A DNA stretch of 64,000 nt from Xylanibacter ruminicola Ga6B6 (GTDB taxonomy: Bacteria; Bacteroidota; Bacteroidia; Bacteroidales; Bacteroidaceae), in assembly GCF_000687715.1 (NCBI RefSeq), contig NZ_JHXD01000006.1:62001-126000 (forward strand), in the 5' to 3' direction. Numbering within the stretch: position 1 is the first letter of the stretch; the number at the start of each line of letters is the position of its first letter. Shown here one piece after another: positions 18,610-28,005 of the stretch. Both the position numbers and the translations under genes were made by a program. The notes below the pieces were generated by a model, which did not search any database, had not been told where the DNA came from, and saw nothing but the letters and a program-made list of their open reading frames with translations.

Positions 18610-19957
18610 ACTCGTAAGCTCCCATACGCAGGCGGTCAACCTCCTCCTCGGTCAGGTAGCGCCAGTCGCCACGCTTCAGGTTCTTCTTGGTCAGTCCAGC
18701 GAACTGTACGCGGTCGAGCTTCTGAACACGGTAGCCCAGGCTCTCGAAGATACGGCGAACGATACGGTTCTTACCTGAGTGAATCTCGATGCCAACCTGC
18801 TTCTTGTCGGTAGGATGTGCATACTGAACGTCGTCGGCCTTGATCTCGCCATCCTCAAGCTGGATGCCCTCGGCAATCTGTGCCAGATCGTGAGCGGTAA
18901 CGTTCTTATCGAGGTATACGTGATAAATCTTCTTCTTCAAGTACTTAGGATGTGTAAGCTTCGAAGCCAGATCGCCATCGTTGGTGAGCAGCAGCACACC
19001 GGTAGTGTTGCGGTCGAGACGACCTACGGGGTAGATGCGCTCAGGACAAGCGTTCTTAACGAGGTCCATAACAGTCTTACGCTGCTGAGGATCATCGCTG
19101 GTAGTAACGTAGTCCTTTGGCTTGTTGAGCAGTACGTAAACCTTCTTCTCGATGTTTACGGGCTGATCGTGGAACTTAACAACATCAGTACGCAGAATCT
19201 TTGTTCCCAGCTCGGTTACAATCTCGCCGTTAACCGATACTACACCTGCCTGGATGAACTCATCGGCCTCGCGACGGCTGCAAACACCAGCATTAGCCAG
19301 GAACTTGTTCAAACGCAGTGGCTCGTTTGGATCGTAGTTAATCTCCTTGTACTCGATGCGCTTCTTCATTGAGTACTTTGCATTTGGATCGTAGTCGGCT
19401 GTGCGCTGACGTGGACCCTTCTTGTAAGGAGCTGCTCCGTAAGGCTTGCCATAGCCACCCTGCTGAGGACGACCGTAGCCACCCTGCTGAGGACGACCGT
19501 AGCCACCCTGCTGAGGACGACCGTAACCACCCTGCTGAGGACGACCGTAGCCACCCTGCTGAGGACGCTGGCCATAACCGCCACCCTGTGGACGCTGACC
19601 GTAGCCACCCTGCTGGGGACGACCGTAACCGCCCTGCTGAGGACGACCGTAGCCACCCTGTGGGCGCTGGCCATAACCACCCTGACGCTGCTGACCGTAG
19701 CCACCATCGTTATTGTAGTTGTTACGTGGGCGATAGCCTCCCTGAGGACGCTGAGGTGCATTGCTCTGCAAACCTGCGCCGAATCCCTCTGGGCGGAACT
19801 CGCCTTCGTCGTTGTTATTGCGATAGCTGGGACGCTCATATACTGGGCGTGCAGCGGTATGAATGCGTGGACGTGGTGAACGACCTGGACGATACTCCTT
19901 CTGATATCCGTCCTGTGCAGTCTCTTCCTGTTTTTTCTCGTTGTTTTCGAAATCCAT
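18608..19957 (-). CDS. RluB/RluE-type rRNA pseudouridine synthase with long low-complexity N-terminus
   Basis: The last 240 residues form a normal RsuA/RluB family enzyme: S4 RNA-binding domain ([20 protein letters not shown]), catalytic loop [17 protein letters not shown] with the catalytic Asp, and the [17 protein letters not shown] motif. It isomerises a uridine in rRNA. The first 200 residues are disordered and built of about ten GGYG(R/Q)PQQ units, encoded by a 24-bp tandem repeat (about 19440-19690). Arg/Gly/Tyr-rich tails of this kind bind RNA or phase-separate in other proteins; that role is inferred here. Confidence 0.9.
   Translation of the reverse strand: MDFENNEKKQEETAQDGYQKEYRPGRSPRPRIHTAARPVYERPSYRNNNDEGEFRPEGFGAGLQSNAPQRPQGGYRPRNNYNNDGGYGQQRQGGYGQRPQGGYGRPQQGGYGRPQQGGYGQRPQGGGYGQRPQQGGYGRPQQGGYGRPQQGGYGRPQQGGYGRPQQGGYGKPYGAAPYKKGPRQRTADYDPNAKYSMKKRIEYKEINYDPNEPLRLNKFLANAGVCSRREADEFIQAGVVSVNGEIVTELGTKILRTDVVKFHDQPVNIEKKVYVLLNKPKDYVTTSDDPQQRKTVMDLVKNACPERIYPVGRLDRNTTGVLLLTNDGDLASKLTHPKYLKKKIYHVYLDKNVTAHDLAQIAEGIQLEDGEIKADDVQYAHPTDKKQVGIEIHSGKNRIVRRIFESLGYRVQKLDRVQFAGLTKKNLKRGDWRYLTEEEVDRLRMGAYE
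19440..19690. repeat. 24-bp tandem repeat inside the pseudouridine synthase gene
   Basis: On the plus strand the unit is close to CCACCCTGCTGAGGACGACC plus GTAG, repeated about ten times with some 21-27 bp variants (CGCTGGCCATAACC forms). Units are multiples of three, so copy-number changes keep the frame and only change the length of the GGYGRPQQ tail. Confidence 0.85.
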
Positions 19958-20011
19958 GACTTGTTATTCTTTAAAAATGTTACTAATGTCTATAAAATAA
20001 ATAATGTGTAA

Positions 20012-21358
20012 TTAAATGCCTGTATAGGTTGATGGGGTGATGGCACGAAGTTCTTCTTTTACATCCTCACTCACCTCGAGTGTTTCAATGAAATTCTTGA
20101 TCTTTTCGCCAGTCAGCTTCTCGTTGGTACGAGTCAGTGCCTTCAGTGTCTCGTATGGGTTGGGGTAGGCCTCACGACGCAGAATAGTCTGGATAGCCTC
20201 GGCTACTACAGCCCATGTGTTGTCGAGATCCTCCTGCAGCTTCTCCTCGTTCAGGATGAGCTTGCGCAAACCCTTCAGTGTGCTCTGGAAAGCAATCACG
20301 GCATGACCCATAGGTACACCTACGTTACGCAGAACGGTAGAGTCGGTCAGGTCGCGCTGCAAACGGCTTACGGGCAGCTTGGCTGCCAGGAACTGTAAAA
20401 TGGCGTTGGCGATACCAAGGTTACCCTCAGAGTTCTCGTAGTCGATGGGGTTCACCTTATGTGGCATAGCACTCGAACCAACCTCGCCTTTCTTGATCTT
20501 CTGCTTGAAGTAGTCCATAGAGATGTACATCCAGAAGTCGCGATCCAAGTCGATAACGATGGTGTTGATACGACGCATAGCATCGAAGATAGCACCCAGC
20601 CAGTCGTAGTTCGAAATCTGAGTGGTGTACTGCTCGCGCTCCAATCCTAACTTCTCGCTTACGAATGTGTTACCAAACTCACGCCAGTCGTACTGTGGAT
20701 AAGCCACGTGGTGAGCATTGTAGTTACCGGTAGCACCACCAAACTTAGCGGTGATTGGGGTAGCCTTCAGGCCGCGCAGCTGCTCTTCCAGACGGTACAC
20801 GTAAACCATCACCTCCTTGCCCAAGCGGGTAGGCGATGCAGGCTGTCCGTGGGTCTTGGCCAGCATAGGGATGTTCTTCCACTGCTCGGCATAATCGTGC
20901 AGCTGCTCAATCAGCTCCTCGACCATAGGATAGTAAACCTGCTCCAGAGCCTCCTTGATAGAAAGGGGAACGCTGGTGTTGTTAATGTCCTGCGATGTGA
21001 GGCCGAAGTGGATAAACTCCTTGTAGCTCTCGAAACCGCCCATGGCGTCGAGCTGCTCCTTGATAAAGTACTCTACGGCTTTTACGTCGTGGTTAGTAAT
21101 CGACTCAATGTCTTTCACACGCTGTGCATTAGCGGGTGTGAAATTACGGTAGATGTCACGAAGTTGATCGAATGTTGAGTGGTTGATACCCTGAAGTTGA
21201 GGTAATGGCAATTCACACAAGGCAATAAAATACTCAATTTCAACGCGTACCCTGTAACGTATCAAGGCATACTCTGAAAAGTATTCTGCCAATGGCTCGG
21301 TCTTACTTCTGTAACGGCCATCAATAGGCGAGATGGCTGTCAATAAACTTAAATCCAT
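20012..21358 (-). CDS. purB: adenylosuccinate lyase
   Basis: The 448-residue enzyme of the fumarase/aspartase superfamily acts twice in purine synthesis (SAICAR to AICAR; adenylosuccinate to AMP). The family signature GSSAMPHKVNPIDYENSEG with the mobile catalytic serine loop is present, as are TSQDINNTSVPLSIKEAL and KTHGQPASPTRLGKE with the catalytic His. The 448-residue form with PIDGRYRSKTEPLAEYFSEYALI is the E. coli-like type. The next gene upstream on this strand is tRNA-Val 107 bp away. Confidence 0.97.
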   Translation of the reverse strand: MDLSLLTAISPIDGRYRSKTEPLAEYFSEYALIRYRVRVEIEYFIALCELPLPQLQGINHSTFDQLRDIYRNFTPANAQRVKDIESITNHDVKAVEYFIKEQLDAMGGFESYKEFIHFGLTSQDINNTSVPLSIKEALEQVYYPMVEELIEQLHDYAEQWKNIPMLAKTHGQPASPTRLGKEVMVYVYRLEEQLRGLKATPITAKFGGATGNYNAHHVAYPQYDWREFGNTFVSEKLGLEREQYTTQISNYDWLGAIFDAMRRINTIVIDLDRDFWMYISMDYFKQKIKKGEVGSSAMPHKVNPIDYENSEGNLGIANAILQFLAAKLPVSRLQRDLTDSTVLRNVGVPMGHAVIAFQSTLKGLRKLILNEEKLQEDLDNTWAVVAEAIQTILRREAYPNPYETLKALTRTNEKLTGEKIKNFIETLEVSEDVKEELRAITPSTYTGI

Positions 21359-21465
21359 GTTTTAAATTAATTCCTGTAATTATCGATAATTTCTAAACGT
21401 TCAATATCCTTCTTTAACCCAAAACCGCAACCTCATCGGCTGCGGAAAGCGGATTTTTTGTGTTG

Positions 21466-21540
21466 TGGGCGTTGACGGATTCGAACCGCCGACCCTCTGC
21501 TTGTAAGGCAGATGCTCTAAACCAGCTGAGCTAAACGCCC
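21466..21540 (-). tRNA. tRNA-Val (anticodon TAC)
   Basis: On the minus strand acceptor GGGCGTT/AACGCCC, D-arm GCTCAGCTGGTTTAGAGC, anticodon arm CTGCC-TTACAAG-CAG with anticodon TAC, and T-arm GGCGGTTCGAATCC-GTC. 75 nt, CCA not encoded, discriminator A. Confidence 0.96.
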
Positions 21541-21591
21541 TTCTTCGACAAGCGAAGCGACCTGAAGTCGTATGTTTCTTGTTTGCGGGTG

Positions 21592-21622
21592 CAAAGGTAC
21601 AAAGAAAAATTGAAACTGCAAA
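21592..21622 (-). promoter_or_regulatory. promoter of tRNA-Val
   Basis: Minus-strand TTTG (21622-21619), 19-nt spacer, TACCTTTG (21599-21592), followed by CACCCGCAAAC as in the tRNA-Gln promoter. A leader of about 50 nt would precede the tRNA and contains the imperfect hairpin CGACTTCAGGTCG. Confidence 0.8.
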
Positions 21623-21657
21623 ATTTTCAGGCGAAAATCTTGCAGTTTCTTGTAAAT

Positions 21658-22083
21658 TTATAGCTGATAGAGGTCGTTTGCGGCCATCAACTCCACTTTT
21701 TTGTCTGAAAGAATCTTCTCGCAGGCATCCAAATCGGTGGGGCGGATTACCACTGTGGCCACATCGCCATTAGCAAACGAATACATATACTCGATGAAAA
21801 CACCGTTCTGTGAGAGGTGCTTCAGTACGATGGCAAGCGAACCGCTGGTGTTGGGGCATACAAATCCGATCACATCAGTAATCTTCACGGCAAAGTGTGC
21901 CTCTTTCAGAACCTGATAGGCTTTGTCGGGATCGGAAACGATGCAGCGCAGAATACCAAAGTCGCTGTTATCGGCAATACTCATGGCCGAAAGGTTGATG
22001 CCTGCTGCACCAAGCACCTCGGTCACCTCAGTCAGACGGCCTGACTTGTTCTCAAGGAAAATTGATAGTTGCTTAGTCTTCAT
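21658..22083 (-). CDS. ACT domain-containing protein
   Basis: The 141-residue protein has two ACT domains: TKQLSIFLENKSGRLTEVTEVLGAAGINLSAMS (about 3-68) and GSLAIVLKHLSQNGVFIEYMYSF (about 70-141). Such tandem-ACT proteins bind amino acids and are often encoded with phenylacetate-CoA ligase or indolepyruvate oxidoreductase genes. paaK is 15 bp upstream in the same operon, so it is likely an amino-acid-responsive regulator or sensor linked to aromatic acid metabolism; this is inferred. Confidence 0.9.
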   Translation of the reverse strand: MKTKQLSIFLENKSGRLTEVTEVLGAAGINLSAMSIADNSDFGILRCIVSDPDKAYQVLKEAHFAVKITDVIGFVCPNTSGSLAIVLKHLSQNGVFIEYMYSFANGDVATVVIRPTDLDACEKILSDKKVELMAANDLYQL

Positions 22084-22098
22084 AATCGATTGTATTTT

Positions 22099-23397
22099 TT
22101 AGATGTTACGTTTGTCAATCACACGCTTGGCTTTACCCTCTGAGCGTTCAATGCCCTTTGGCTCAACCAGCTTAACCTTGAAGCCCAGTCCGATGACGCT
22201 ACGCAGCTCGCCTTCCAGTTTCTTCTGCAGACCAACCATTGTGGCCATATCGTCGGTAAAGTACTCCTCCTTCACCTCAACCTTCAGTTCTGAGGTGTCG
22301 GTATTGTTCACACGGTCGACGGTGAGCAGGAAGTGAGGCTCGTACTCGGGCAACTTCAGGATTACATCCTCAATCTGCGATGGGAATACGTTCACACCAC
22401 GGATAATCAGCATGTCGTCGCAACGGCCCAGGATGCGATCCATGCGTACCAAGGTACGTCCGCACTTACACTTGTCGTAGTGCAGGGCTGTCAGGTCGTG
22501 GGTGCGATAGCGGAGCAGGGGCATACCCTCCTTGGTAAGGTGGGTAAAGGTTAACTCACCGAACTGACCTTCTGGTAGGGGCTCACCAGTCTTTGGGTCC
22601 AGAATCTCTGGATAGAACAAGTCTTCGTTCAGGTGGGTGCCGCACTGGTGCTCGCACTCGTAGCCTACGCCAGGACCGGCAATCTCGCTCAGTCCGTAGA
22701 TATCGTAAGCCTTAATACCCAGACTCTCTTCCAGTTTCTTGCGCATCTTCTCGGTCCAAGGCTCTGCGCCAAACACGCCTACCTTCAACTTGAACTCATC
22801 GCGGCTCCAAGGGCACTCTTTCATGGCCTCGCCCAGGAACATGGCGTAGCTGGGGGTACAGCAAAGAATGGTGGTTCCAAAGTCGTGCATCAGGGTCATC
22901 TGCTTCTGGGTGTTACCTGAAGAGATGGGAATTACCGATGCGCCGATGTTGGTGGCTCCGTCGTGGGCGCCAAGACCTCCGGTAAACAGGCCGTAGCCGT
23001 AAGCCACCTGAAAGATATCGTCCTTACCTGCACCATAGGCTGTAAAGGCGCGACTGATGGCTTCGCTCCACATAGCAAGGTCTTTGCGGGTGTAAAGTAC
23101 TACAACTGGTTTGCCGGTGGTTCCCGATGAGGCGTGGATTCTGACAATCTGACTCATGGGTACGGCAGCCAGTCCAAAGGGATAGTTGTCGCGGAGGTCG
23201 AGCTTATTAGTAAAAGGCAGCTTGGTAATGTCGTCGATACTCTTGATATCGCCCGGTTCCAACCCCATCTCCTGAAACTTCTTACGGTAGAAGGGGGTGT
23301 TGTAATATACATACTCTGCCATTTTTACTAGGCGTTGACTCTGGATTTCGCGAAGCTGTTCGCGATCCATGCACTCCATTGTTTCATTCCAAATCAT
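22099..23397 (-). CDS. paaK: phenylacetate-CoA ligase
   Basis: The 432-residue AMP-forming enzyme has the YYNTPFYRKKF start, the P-loop-like HASSGTTGKPVVVLYT, DIYGLSEIAGPGVGYEC and GRCDDMLIIRGVNVFPSQIE motifs of the PaaK family. It activates phenylacetate (or another arylacetate) with CoA. In anaerobic gut Bacteroidales this fits reductive or oxidative metabolism of aromatic amino acids through indolepyruvate/phenylpyruvate oxidoreductase, but no such genes are in this window. Operon with the ACT protein downstream. Confidence 0.93.
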   Translation of the reverse strand: MIWNETMECMDREQLREIQSQRLVKMAEYVYYNTPFYRKKFQEMGLEPGDIKSIDDITKLPFTNKLDLRDNYPFGLAAVPMSQIVRIHASSGTTGKPVVVLYTRKDLAMWSEAISRAFTAYGAGKDDIFQVAYGYGLFTGGLGAHDGATNIGASVIPISSGNTQKQMTLMHDFGTTILCCTPSYAMFLGEAMKECPWSRDEFKLKVGVFGAEPWTEKMRKKLEESLGIKAYDIYGLSEIAGPGVGYECEHQCGTHLNEDLFYPEILDPKTGEPLPEGQFGELTFTHLTKEGMPLLRYRTHDLTALHYDKCKCGRTLVRMDRILGRCDDMLIIRGVNVFPSQIEDVILKLPEYEPHFLLTVDRVNNTDTSELKVEVKEEYFTDDMATMVGLQKKLEGELRSVIGLGFKVKLVEPKGIERSEGKAKRVIDKRNI

Positions 23398-23436
23398 GTC
23401 TGTTTCTTGTCGTTGATTATATGTACTTTACGGGCA

Positions 23437-23444
23437 CAAAGTTA
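23437..23444 (-). promoter_or_regulatory. -7 promoter element of paaK-ACT
   Basis: TAACTTTG on the minus strand, about 40 bp before the paaK ATG; CTTG about 21 nt upstream is a weak -33. Confidence 0.5.
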
Positions 23445-23504
23445 AGGTATTTTTTTGAATCAACCAAGAAAGTGCCGTCAAAAGTGTATATTTTATTTAT
23501 TTGG

Positions 23505-23536
23505 TTTGGAACTTTCGTATATTTATCGTATTTTTG
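23505..23536 (+). promoter_or_regulatory. promoter of the MBL-fold gene
   Basis: TTTG (23505-23508), 20-nt spacer, TATTTTTG (23529-23536), about 28 bp before the ATG. Confidence 0.7.
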
Positions 23537-23563
23537 CGCCAGTTCTATATATATTAATAAGGT

Positions 23564-24298
23564 ATGAAGAAACTAGTTTTATTACTATTGGCCTTTTTAG
23601 GTCTCAACACAGCCTGTGGCCAGCCCCCTTACGAGGTAGATGAGTTTACCACCGCGAGTGGCAAAACCGTTAAGTTTCATGCGCTGATGCACTCGTGTAT
23701 CCGTATCCAGTACGATGGCAAGGAGATTCAGATTGATCCTGTGTCGAAGTTGGGCAATCGTTCTATCAACTATGCAGCCATGCCTAAGGCCGATTACATC
23801 TTTGTAACCCACGAGCATGCCGACCATTACGATGCAGCTGCTCTTAAAACACTTTCTGCAGAAAAAACGCAGTTGGTGCTGAATAAGCGCTGTGCCGATA
23901 TGTTTGGTTCTGGTAAGGTGATGGCAAATGGCGATAAACTGCAGTTAGCCGATATAAGCGTTGAGGCTGTGCCTGCGTATAATTCTACGGCAGGTCGCGA
24001 GCAGTTCCATCCCAAGGGGCGCGATAATGGTTATATCCTAACTATCGATGGCTTGCGTATCTATATTGCCGGCGATACCGAGGATATCCCGGAGATGGCG
24101 CAGATTAAGGATATCGACATTGCTTTCCTGCCTTGCAACCAGCCTTATACAATGACTCCCGATCAGTTGGTTCGTGCTGCAAAGGTTATCAAGCCCAAGG
24201 TGCTGTTCCCGTATCATTACGGACAAACCGACCTGAGTTCGATACCTGCTCAGCTTGAGGGAACAGGTATCGATGTCCGTATTCGTCATTATGAGTAA
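23564..24298 (+). CDS. exported MBL-fold metal-dependent hydrolase
   Basis: The 244-residue protein has a signal peptide or lipoprotein leader (MKKLVLLLLAFLGLNTAC). The mature part is a metallo-beta-lactamase fold of the UlaG type: FVTHEHADHYD (metal-binding HxHxDH), GDTED near 165-169 and a final His in FPYHYGQTD. The substrate is unknown. It is a single gene convergent with the DUF2461 gene 3 bp away. Confidence 0.85.
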   Translation: MKKLVLLLLAFLGLNTACGQPPYEVDEFTTASGKTVKFHALMHSCIRIQYDGKEIQIDPVSKLGNRSINYAAMPKADYIFVTHEHADHYDAAALKTLSAEKTQLVLNKRCADMFGSGKVMANGDKLQLADISVEAVPAYNSTAGREQFHPKGRDNGYILTIDGLRIYIAGDTEDIPEMAQIKDIDIAFLPCNQPYTMTPDQLVRAAKVIKPKVLFPYHYGQTDLSSIPAQLEGTGIDVRIRHYE

Positions 24299-24301
24299 GG
24301 A

Positions 24302-25027
24302 CTACTCGTAATCGTCGATTACTGAGTTCATGAAATCCATCATTGGCTTGGCGGCTTTGAACATACGTTCAATTTCGTCGAGCCATTTTTCGCCTTCATA
24401 AAAGTCGTCTGATACCTGATGCCAGCAACAGTAATCCTTCATGCGCAGGTACTCCACGTAGGGCCAGTCTTTGGGGAATCCTACCGGACATTTCTTCAGT
24501 TTCTCCAGTCCAAAGCCTTGGGGCTGGTCCCAGCTTGATACATCTGTAGGTGTTGAGAAACTGCTGGCTACAGGACTACCGTAGTATTTCTTGAATTCTT
24601 TGTTTTCTACGCATTTCAGCCATTCGGCTGTATTGCCCATCATCTCGTTGCGGCACGATGTGAGTATGTTGGTTGGCAACCAGTAGTTGCCGCATGCCAC
24701 CATGCAATGTCCCGGTTCCAGATGCAGGTAGTAACCGCCATGCAGCGCCTTCTTGCCATGAGCTGCAATATAGCCGCCAAAGTGGTTCTTATAGGGCGAC
24801 TTATCAGGCGAAAAGCGTGTGTCGCGATTAAAACGATACGTGCAATCCTTTACTGTAAGATGTGCAATCGAGGGGTCAAAACTTGCAATTCTGTTAATTG
24901 CCATTTCAATTCCAGCTTCGAAATCAGCCCTTACAGCATCATACTCCGCCTTATGCTCCCAAAACCAATCGCGGTTGTTATTCGCCATCAACTGCTTCAG
25001 ATAGCTTAAAATCCGTTTTGTATCCAT
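24302..25027 (-). CDS. DUF2461 (TIGR02453) family protein
   Basis: The 241-residue protein begins with LSYLKQLMANNNRDWFWEHK, the NNRDWF motif of DUF2461, and contains YRFNRDTRFSPDKSPYKNHFGGYIA and GGYYLHLEPG. No biochemical role is established for the family. It follows the GNAT gene by 11 bp and is likely translated from the same mRNA. Confidence 0.93.
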   Translation of the reverse strand: MDTKRILSYLKQLMANNNRDWFWEHKAEYDAVRADFEAGIEMAINRIASFDPSIAHLTVKDCTYRFNRDTRFSPDKSPYKNHFGGYIAAHGKKALHGGYYLHLEPGHCMVACGNYWLPTNILTSCRNEMMGNTAEWLKCVENKEFKKYYGSPVASSFSTPTDVSSWDQPQGFGLEKLKKCPVGFPKDWPYVEYLRMKDYCCWHQVSDDFYEGEKWLDEIERMFKAAKPMMDFMNSVIDDYE

Positions 25028-25038
25028 ATTCTATGTTT

Positions 25039-25539
25039 TTATTTTGTTTTCTGATAAGCCAGGCGTTCGTCGCCCGAAAGTAGGTAGATGATGCCGCAGT
25101 AGGTAAAGCCTTGTTTCAGGATGACGTGCTGCATAATCTTGTTATCGCGGTGGGTGTCGATGCGGATATTGTTGTCGTGAGCAAAGCAGAAGTCCATAAT
25201 GCTCTTGAAGATGCCATGTGCATCTGGATAGCTGGCAATACGATGCACTACGTGATAGGGTAGAGTGTCCTCTATCCAGTTGCCCTCGTAGATTTTGGCG
25301 TAAGTTGGCTCGGGACTGGGTAGAAAAGCAAAATAAGCTACGATGGTGCCATCGTCTTCTACCACATGTCCGCCACCCACTTCTATGTCGTGTAGAATCA
25401 CGTCTGTAGACGGGTAGCTATCTGCCCATTGGTGCATGTTGCCCGATTGGCGCATAATCTGCTTGGCTGCAGCTATAACGTTCATAATGTCATCAACCTG
25501 CTGCGGGTTGGCTTTTGTGATGGTTCTATTCATTATCAT
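25039..25539 (-). CDS. GNAT family N-acetyltransferase
   Basis: The 166-residue protein has the GNAT layout: an N-terminal alpha/beta start (TKANPQQVDDIMNVIAAAK), central strands (IVAYFAFLPSPEP) and the C-terminal HRDNKIMQHVILKQGFTYCGII region that is typical for the acetyl-CoA-binding helix and following strand. The usual Q/RxxGxG/A loop is not well conserved, so acetyl-CoA binding should be regarded as probable only. Met3 is an alternative start. First gene of the pair with DUF2461. Confidence 0.8.
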   Translation of the reverse strand: MIMNRTITKANPQQVDDIMNVIAAAKQIMRQSGNMHQWADSYPSTDVILHDIEVGGGHVVEDDGTIVAYFAFLPSPEPTYAKIYEGNWIEDTLPYHVVHRIASYPDAHGIFKSIMDFCFAHDNNIRIDTHRDNKIMQHVILKQGFTYCGIIYLLSGDERLAYQKTK

Positions 25540-25558
25540 TATCTTCTATTACCGTCGG

Positions 25559-25566
25559 CAAAGTTA
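25559..25566 (-). promoter_or_regulatory. -7 promoter element of the GNAT-DUF2461 pair
   Basis: TAACTTTG on the minus strand, 20 bp before the ATG; no clear -33. Confidence 0.45.
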
Positions 25567-25635
25567 CAAATTTCTGTCCAAACACACATAAGAAAAACGA
25601 CATAAATGAATGGAAATAGCGTTTTTAAACAAATC

Positions 25636-25659
25636 AGGGCCCGCTTATAAGCGAGCCCT
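25636..25659. terminator. terminator hairpin downstream of the LruC gene
   Basis: AGGGCCCGCTT/AAGCGAGCCCT stem with one C-A mismatch and a 4-nt loop; T-run on the plus-strand side, weaker U-rich tail on the minus-strand side. It shares the GCTT/AAGCGAG core with other terminators of the window. Confidence 0.6.
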
Positions 25660-25700
25660 ATGTGTTTTTTCTTGGTATTTTTTCTTGGTATTTGATGTAA

Positions 25701-27662
25701 TTATTTCCACCAGAAATCATCCTGGAATGTACCTTGTACATAGTCGGTGAATCTCATATACGCGTTAGCAATGTTTGTTCTTTCTGGAACAGGTGTGAAT
25801 GTGTCATCAACCAAAATCTTACAAGCAGCTTCGCCTCTTGTGGCTTTTAGCTCCATCCATGAACCGTTCTTCAGTACCTCAATCTTGATGTTCTTAATCT
25901 GTTCAGGCGTCGTGTACTCTCCATCAACTTCGAATGTAACAGGATCTACAGTAGGTCCTGAACCTGTGTTGTACATCTTATAAGTGCCACTTGCGTTAGG
26001 AGACGTTTCTCCAAATAGACCGTGTACCTCTATGCCCTTGACTCTCAGCGGGAGGGTACCACCTGCACAGATCAGCTTCAGAGTGGTCTTGCCACCTTCT
26101 GCCTTCACTACATCGAATACAACATCGTTGAAGTCGAAGTCGCCAGCCTCTGATGCCGACAGGTCTTCAGCAATCACGCGATAGAGTGGGGTACTGCTAC
26201 CTACGAAACCTGGGTTACATGGTGTTGCTGTAATGTTGATGTTAGGCTTGCCTGACTGGAAACCTGCAGCATAAATATTGTTATCGATGCTGAAACCGTC
26301 TTTCTCATAAATAAACTTATTTCCACTACCATCGTTGCCCTGAGCAAAATGCGTCTCAGCCGAAACATACAGGTTGCCGCCATAGGTTACAGCACCATGA
26401 CTGTTGATGCTCGCAAGATATGTGTCTCTGACAATATCCTTAGCTTGGAATACAGCATATCCATCTTGTGAGATTCCATAGATGCCATAACCATCATCAC
26501 CAGTCTTTCCACACTCAAACTGAGCAGTTTTCTCGACTACAAACACTGCATCCGCTCCCATTAGAATCTTAAATGGACCAGAAACGGCACCTGTACTTGA
26601 ATCTCTACCTCCATAGAAATTCTCTGTCAATACACCACAACCAGCATCAATCTTAAATGATCCTGTAGCTGATGAGATATTCATCTCGAAGTCATGAGTC
26701 ACCTCAAGCATACAGTTGTTGATCACGTTCTCGCTTCCGCCGATGTAAGCATAATCATAGGTAGTCCAATGTCCGTTGTTTACCCAGCCAGAGTTGTTGC
26801 TGTTAACTTTGGTGGTGCCAGTAACAGTACACTCGGCATTGTTCTGTATAGCACCTGCGTTCACAGTAACATTGGTGGCATTGATGGTACCATCGTTTAC
26901 AATTCTGCTATCATTGCTTTCGGCATTCACACTTCCTGCTTCCAGTGTACCAACATTATAGAGGAAACTTGCCATGTTTACTTCAAAAGTACCAGCTTTG
27001 ATAGTTCCATGATTATACACCTTTGTGTTGGTGTTAGCCTTGAGGAAACCTGCAGTTTCGAGTGTAGCACCTTCTGCAATATAAATGGCATCAACATTTA
27101 AAGTGGTGGCGCTAAGCTCGGCTAACTTTAAGGTTGCTCCAGTGAGCAGATAGATTTCCGATCTATAATCTGGGGCAAATTTAGGTGCTGCAGCATTGGT
27201 GTCATCATTGGATAAATCAACAGTACCTGTTATGTAAATCTTGCTAGCGCCAGCCCATGTAGAAACGGATTGGGTTTCTGAATCAATGTAATATGAACCA
27301 GCTCCAGCTCCATTTGGAGAAAGTCTGTTAACACCTGCAGGCACATCATCCAAGAAATTGCTGGCATCGCAGTCAGTTGGGAAAGAAATCGTAGGCTGTA
27401 AGTTGCCTTTGCAGGTAGCATAAGTGCCCACGGCACGTGTAAGGGCGCGCGATTTGGCATTTTTGCTGCTGAATCCCCAGTCAACATTGGGGCCAACCTT
27501 ACCAAACGCTCTTTCAAAAGCAACTGCATACGTTTCGTTCAAATTCTGTTCAACTTTCTCCTCACTGTATTGATATTTATCCTTACTACACGAAGAGAGT
27601 ACCATTGTACCCAATATGGTGGCTACAATCACAATCATTCCATAATAACAGTTCTTTTTCAT
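25701..27662 (-). CDS. LruC domain-containing surface lipoprotein
   Basis: The 653-residue protein has a lipoprotein signal (Cys25 in VLSSC) and the N-terminal segment AVAFERAFGKVGPNVDWGFSS found in many Bacteroidales lipoproteins. Residues about 150-340 form short repeats of the kind VNDGTINATNVTVNAGAIQNN, which suggest a right-handed parallel beta-helix. The C-terminal 180 residues contain the LruC (DUF4842-like) motif DFDFNDVVFDV. Proteins with this domain are thought to sit on the cell surface; the role is unknown. It is a single gene preceded by the 800-bp repeat region. Confidence 0.85.
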   Translation of the reverse strand: MKKNCYYGMIVIVATILGTMVLSSCSKDKYQYSEEKVEQNLNETYAVAFERAFGKVGPNVDWGFSSKNAKSRALTRAVGTYATCKGNLQPTISFPTDCDASNFLDDVPAGVNRLSPNGAGAGSYYIDSETQSVSTWAGASKIYITGTVDLSNDDTNAAAPKFAPDYRSEIYLLTGATLKLAELSATTLNVDAIYIAEGATLETAGFLKANTNTKVYNHGTIKAGTFEVNMASFLYNVGTLEAGSVNAESNDSRIVNDGTINATNVTVNAGAIQNNAECTVTGTTKVNSNNSGWVNNGHWTTYDYAYIGGSENVINNCMLEVTHDFEMNISSATGSFKIDAGCGVLTENFYGGRDSSTGAVSGPFKILMGADAVFVVEKTAQFECGKTGDDGYGIYGISQDGYAVFQAKDIVRDTYLASINSHGAVTYGGNLYVSAETHFAQGNDGSGNKFIYEKDGFSIDNNIYAAGFQSGKPNINITATPCNPGFVGSSTPLYRVIAEDLSASEAGDFDFNDVVFDVVKAEGGKTTLKLICAGGTLPLRVKGIEVHGLFGETSPNASGTYKMYNTGSGPTVDPVTFEVDGEYTTPEQIKNIKIEVLKNGSWMELKATRGEAACKILVDDTFTPVPERTNIANAYMRFTDYVQGTFQDDFWWK

Positions 27663-27713
27663 AATTGTAATAGGTTAAATTAGTAATTGTATTAATCATT
27701 GATATATTTGGCG

Positions 27714-27721
27714 CAAATATA
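27714..27721 (-). promoter_or_regulatory. -7 promoter element of the LruC gene
   Basis: TATATTTG on the minus strand, about 50 bp before the ATG; no TTTG at -33. Confidence 0.45.
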
Positions 27722-28005
27722 CGAAAAATACTAAAATGTTGTATGTCTTGACTAGTTAATAAGAGTTAACTGTTGCGCAAAAAAATATGTGTTCGCAAAC
27801 AAAAAACATCGTATTGTCGATGGATTACGCGTGATATGTGCCAAAATCTTAGATGCCCTATCGTATATTTTTTCTATAGAATAAGCATTATTATTATTTT
27901 AAATTATGTAATTAGCCTACATGCCTACATGTTTTTGCCGTTTACCTACGTACTAACAGATATTGTTTGCCTAGTTAGCAGCTTTTATCCTTAATACTCG
28001 TTGCG

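Noticed and set aside
19440-19690. Regular repeats resembling a CRISPR array
   Set aside because: The units are head-to-tail without spacers, lie in frame inside a coding sequence and translate into GGYGRPQQ repeats; no cas gene is near.
27773-27994. Possible small gene in the repeat region
   Set aside because: No promoter or ribosome-binding site, and the composition is that of low-complexity intergenic DNA.
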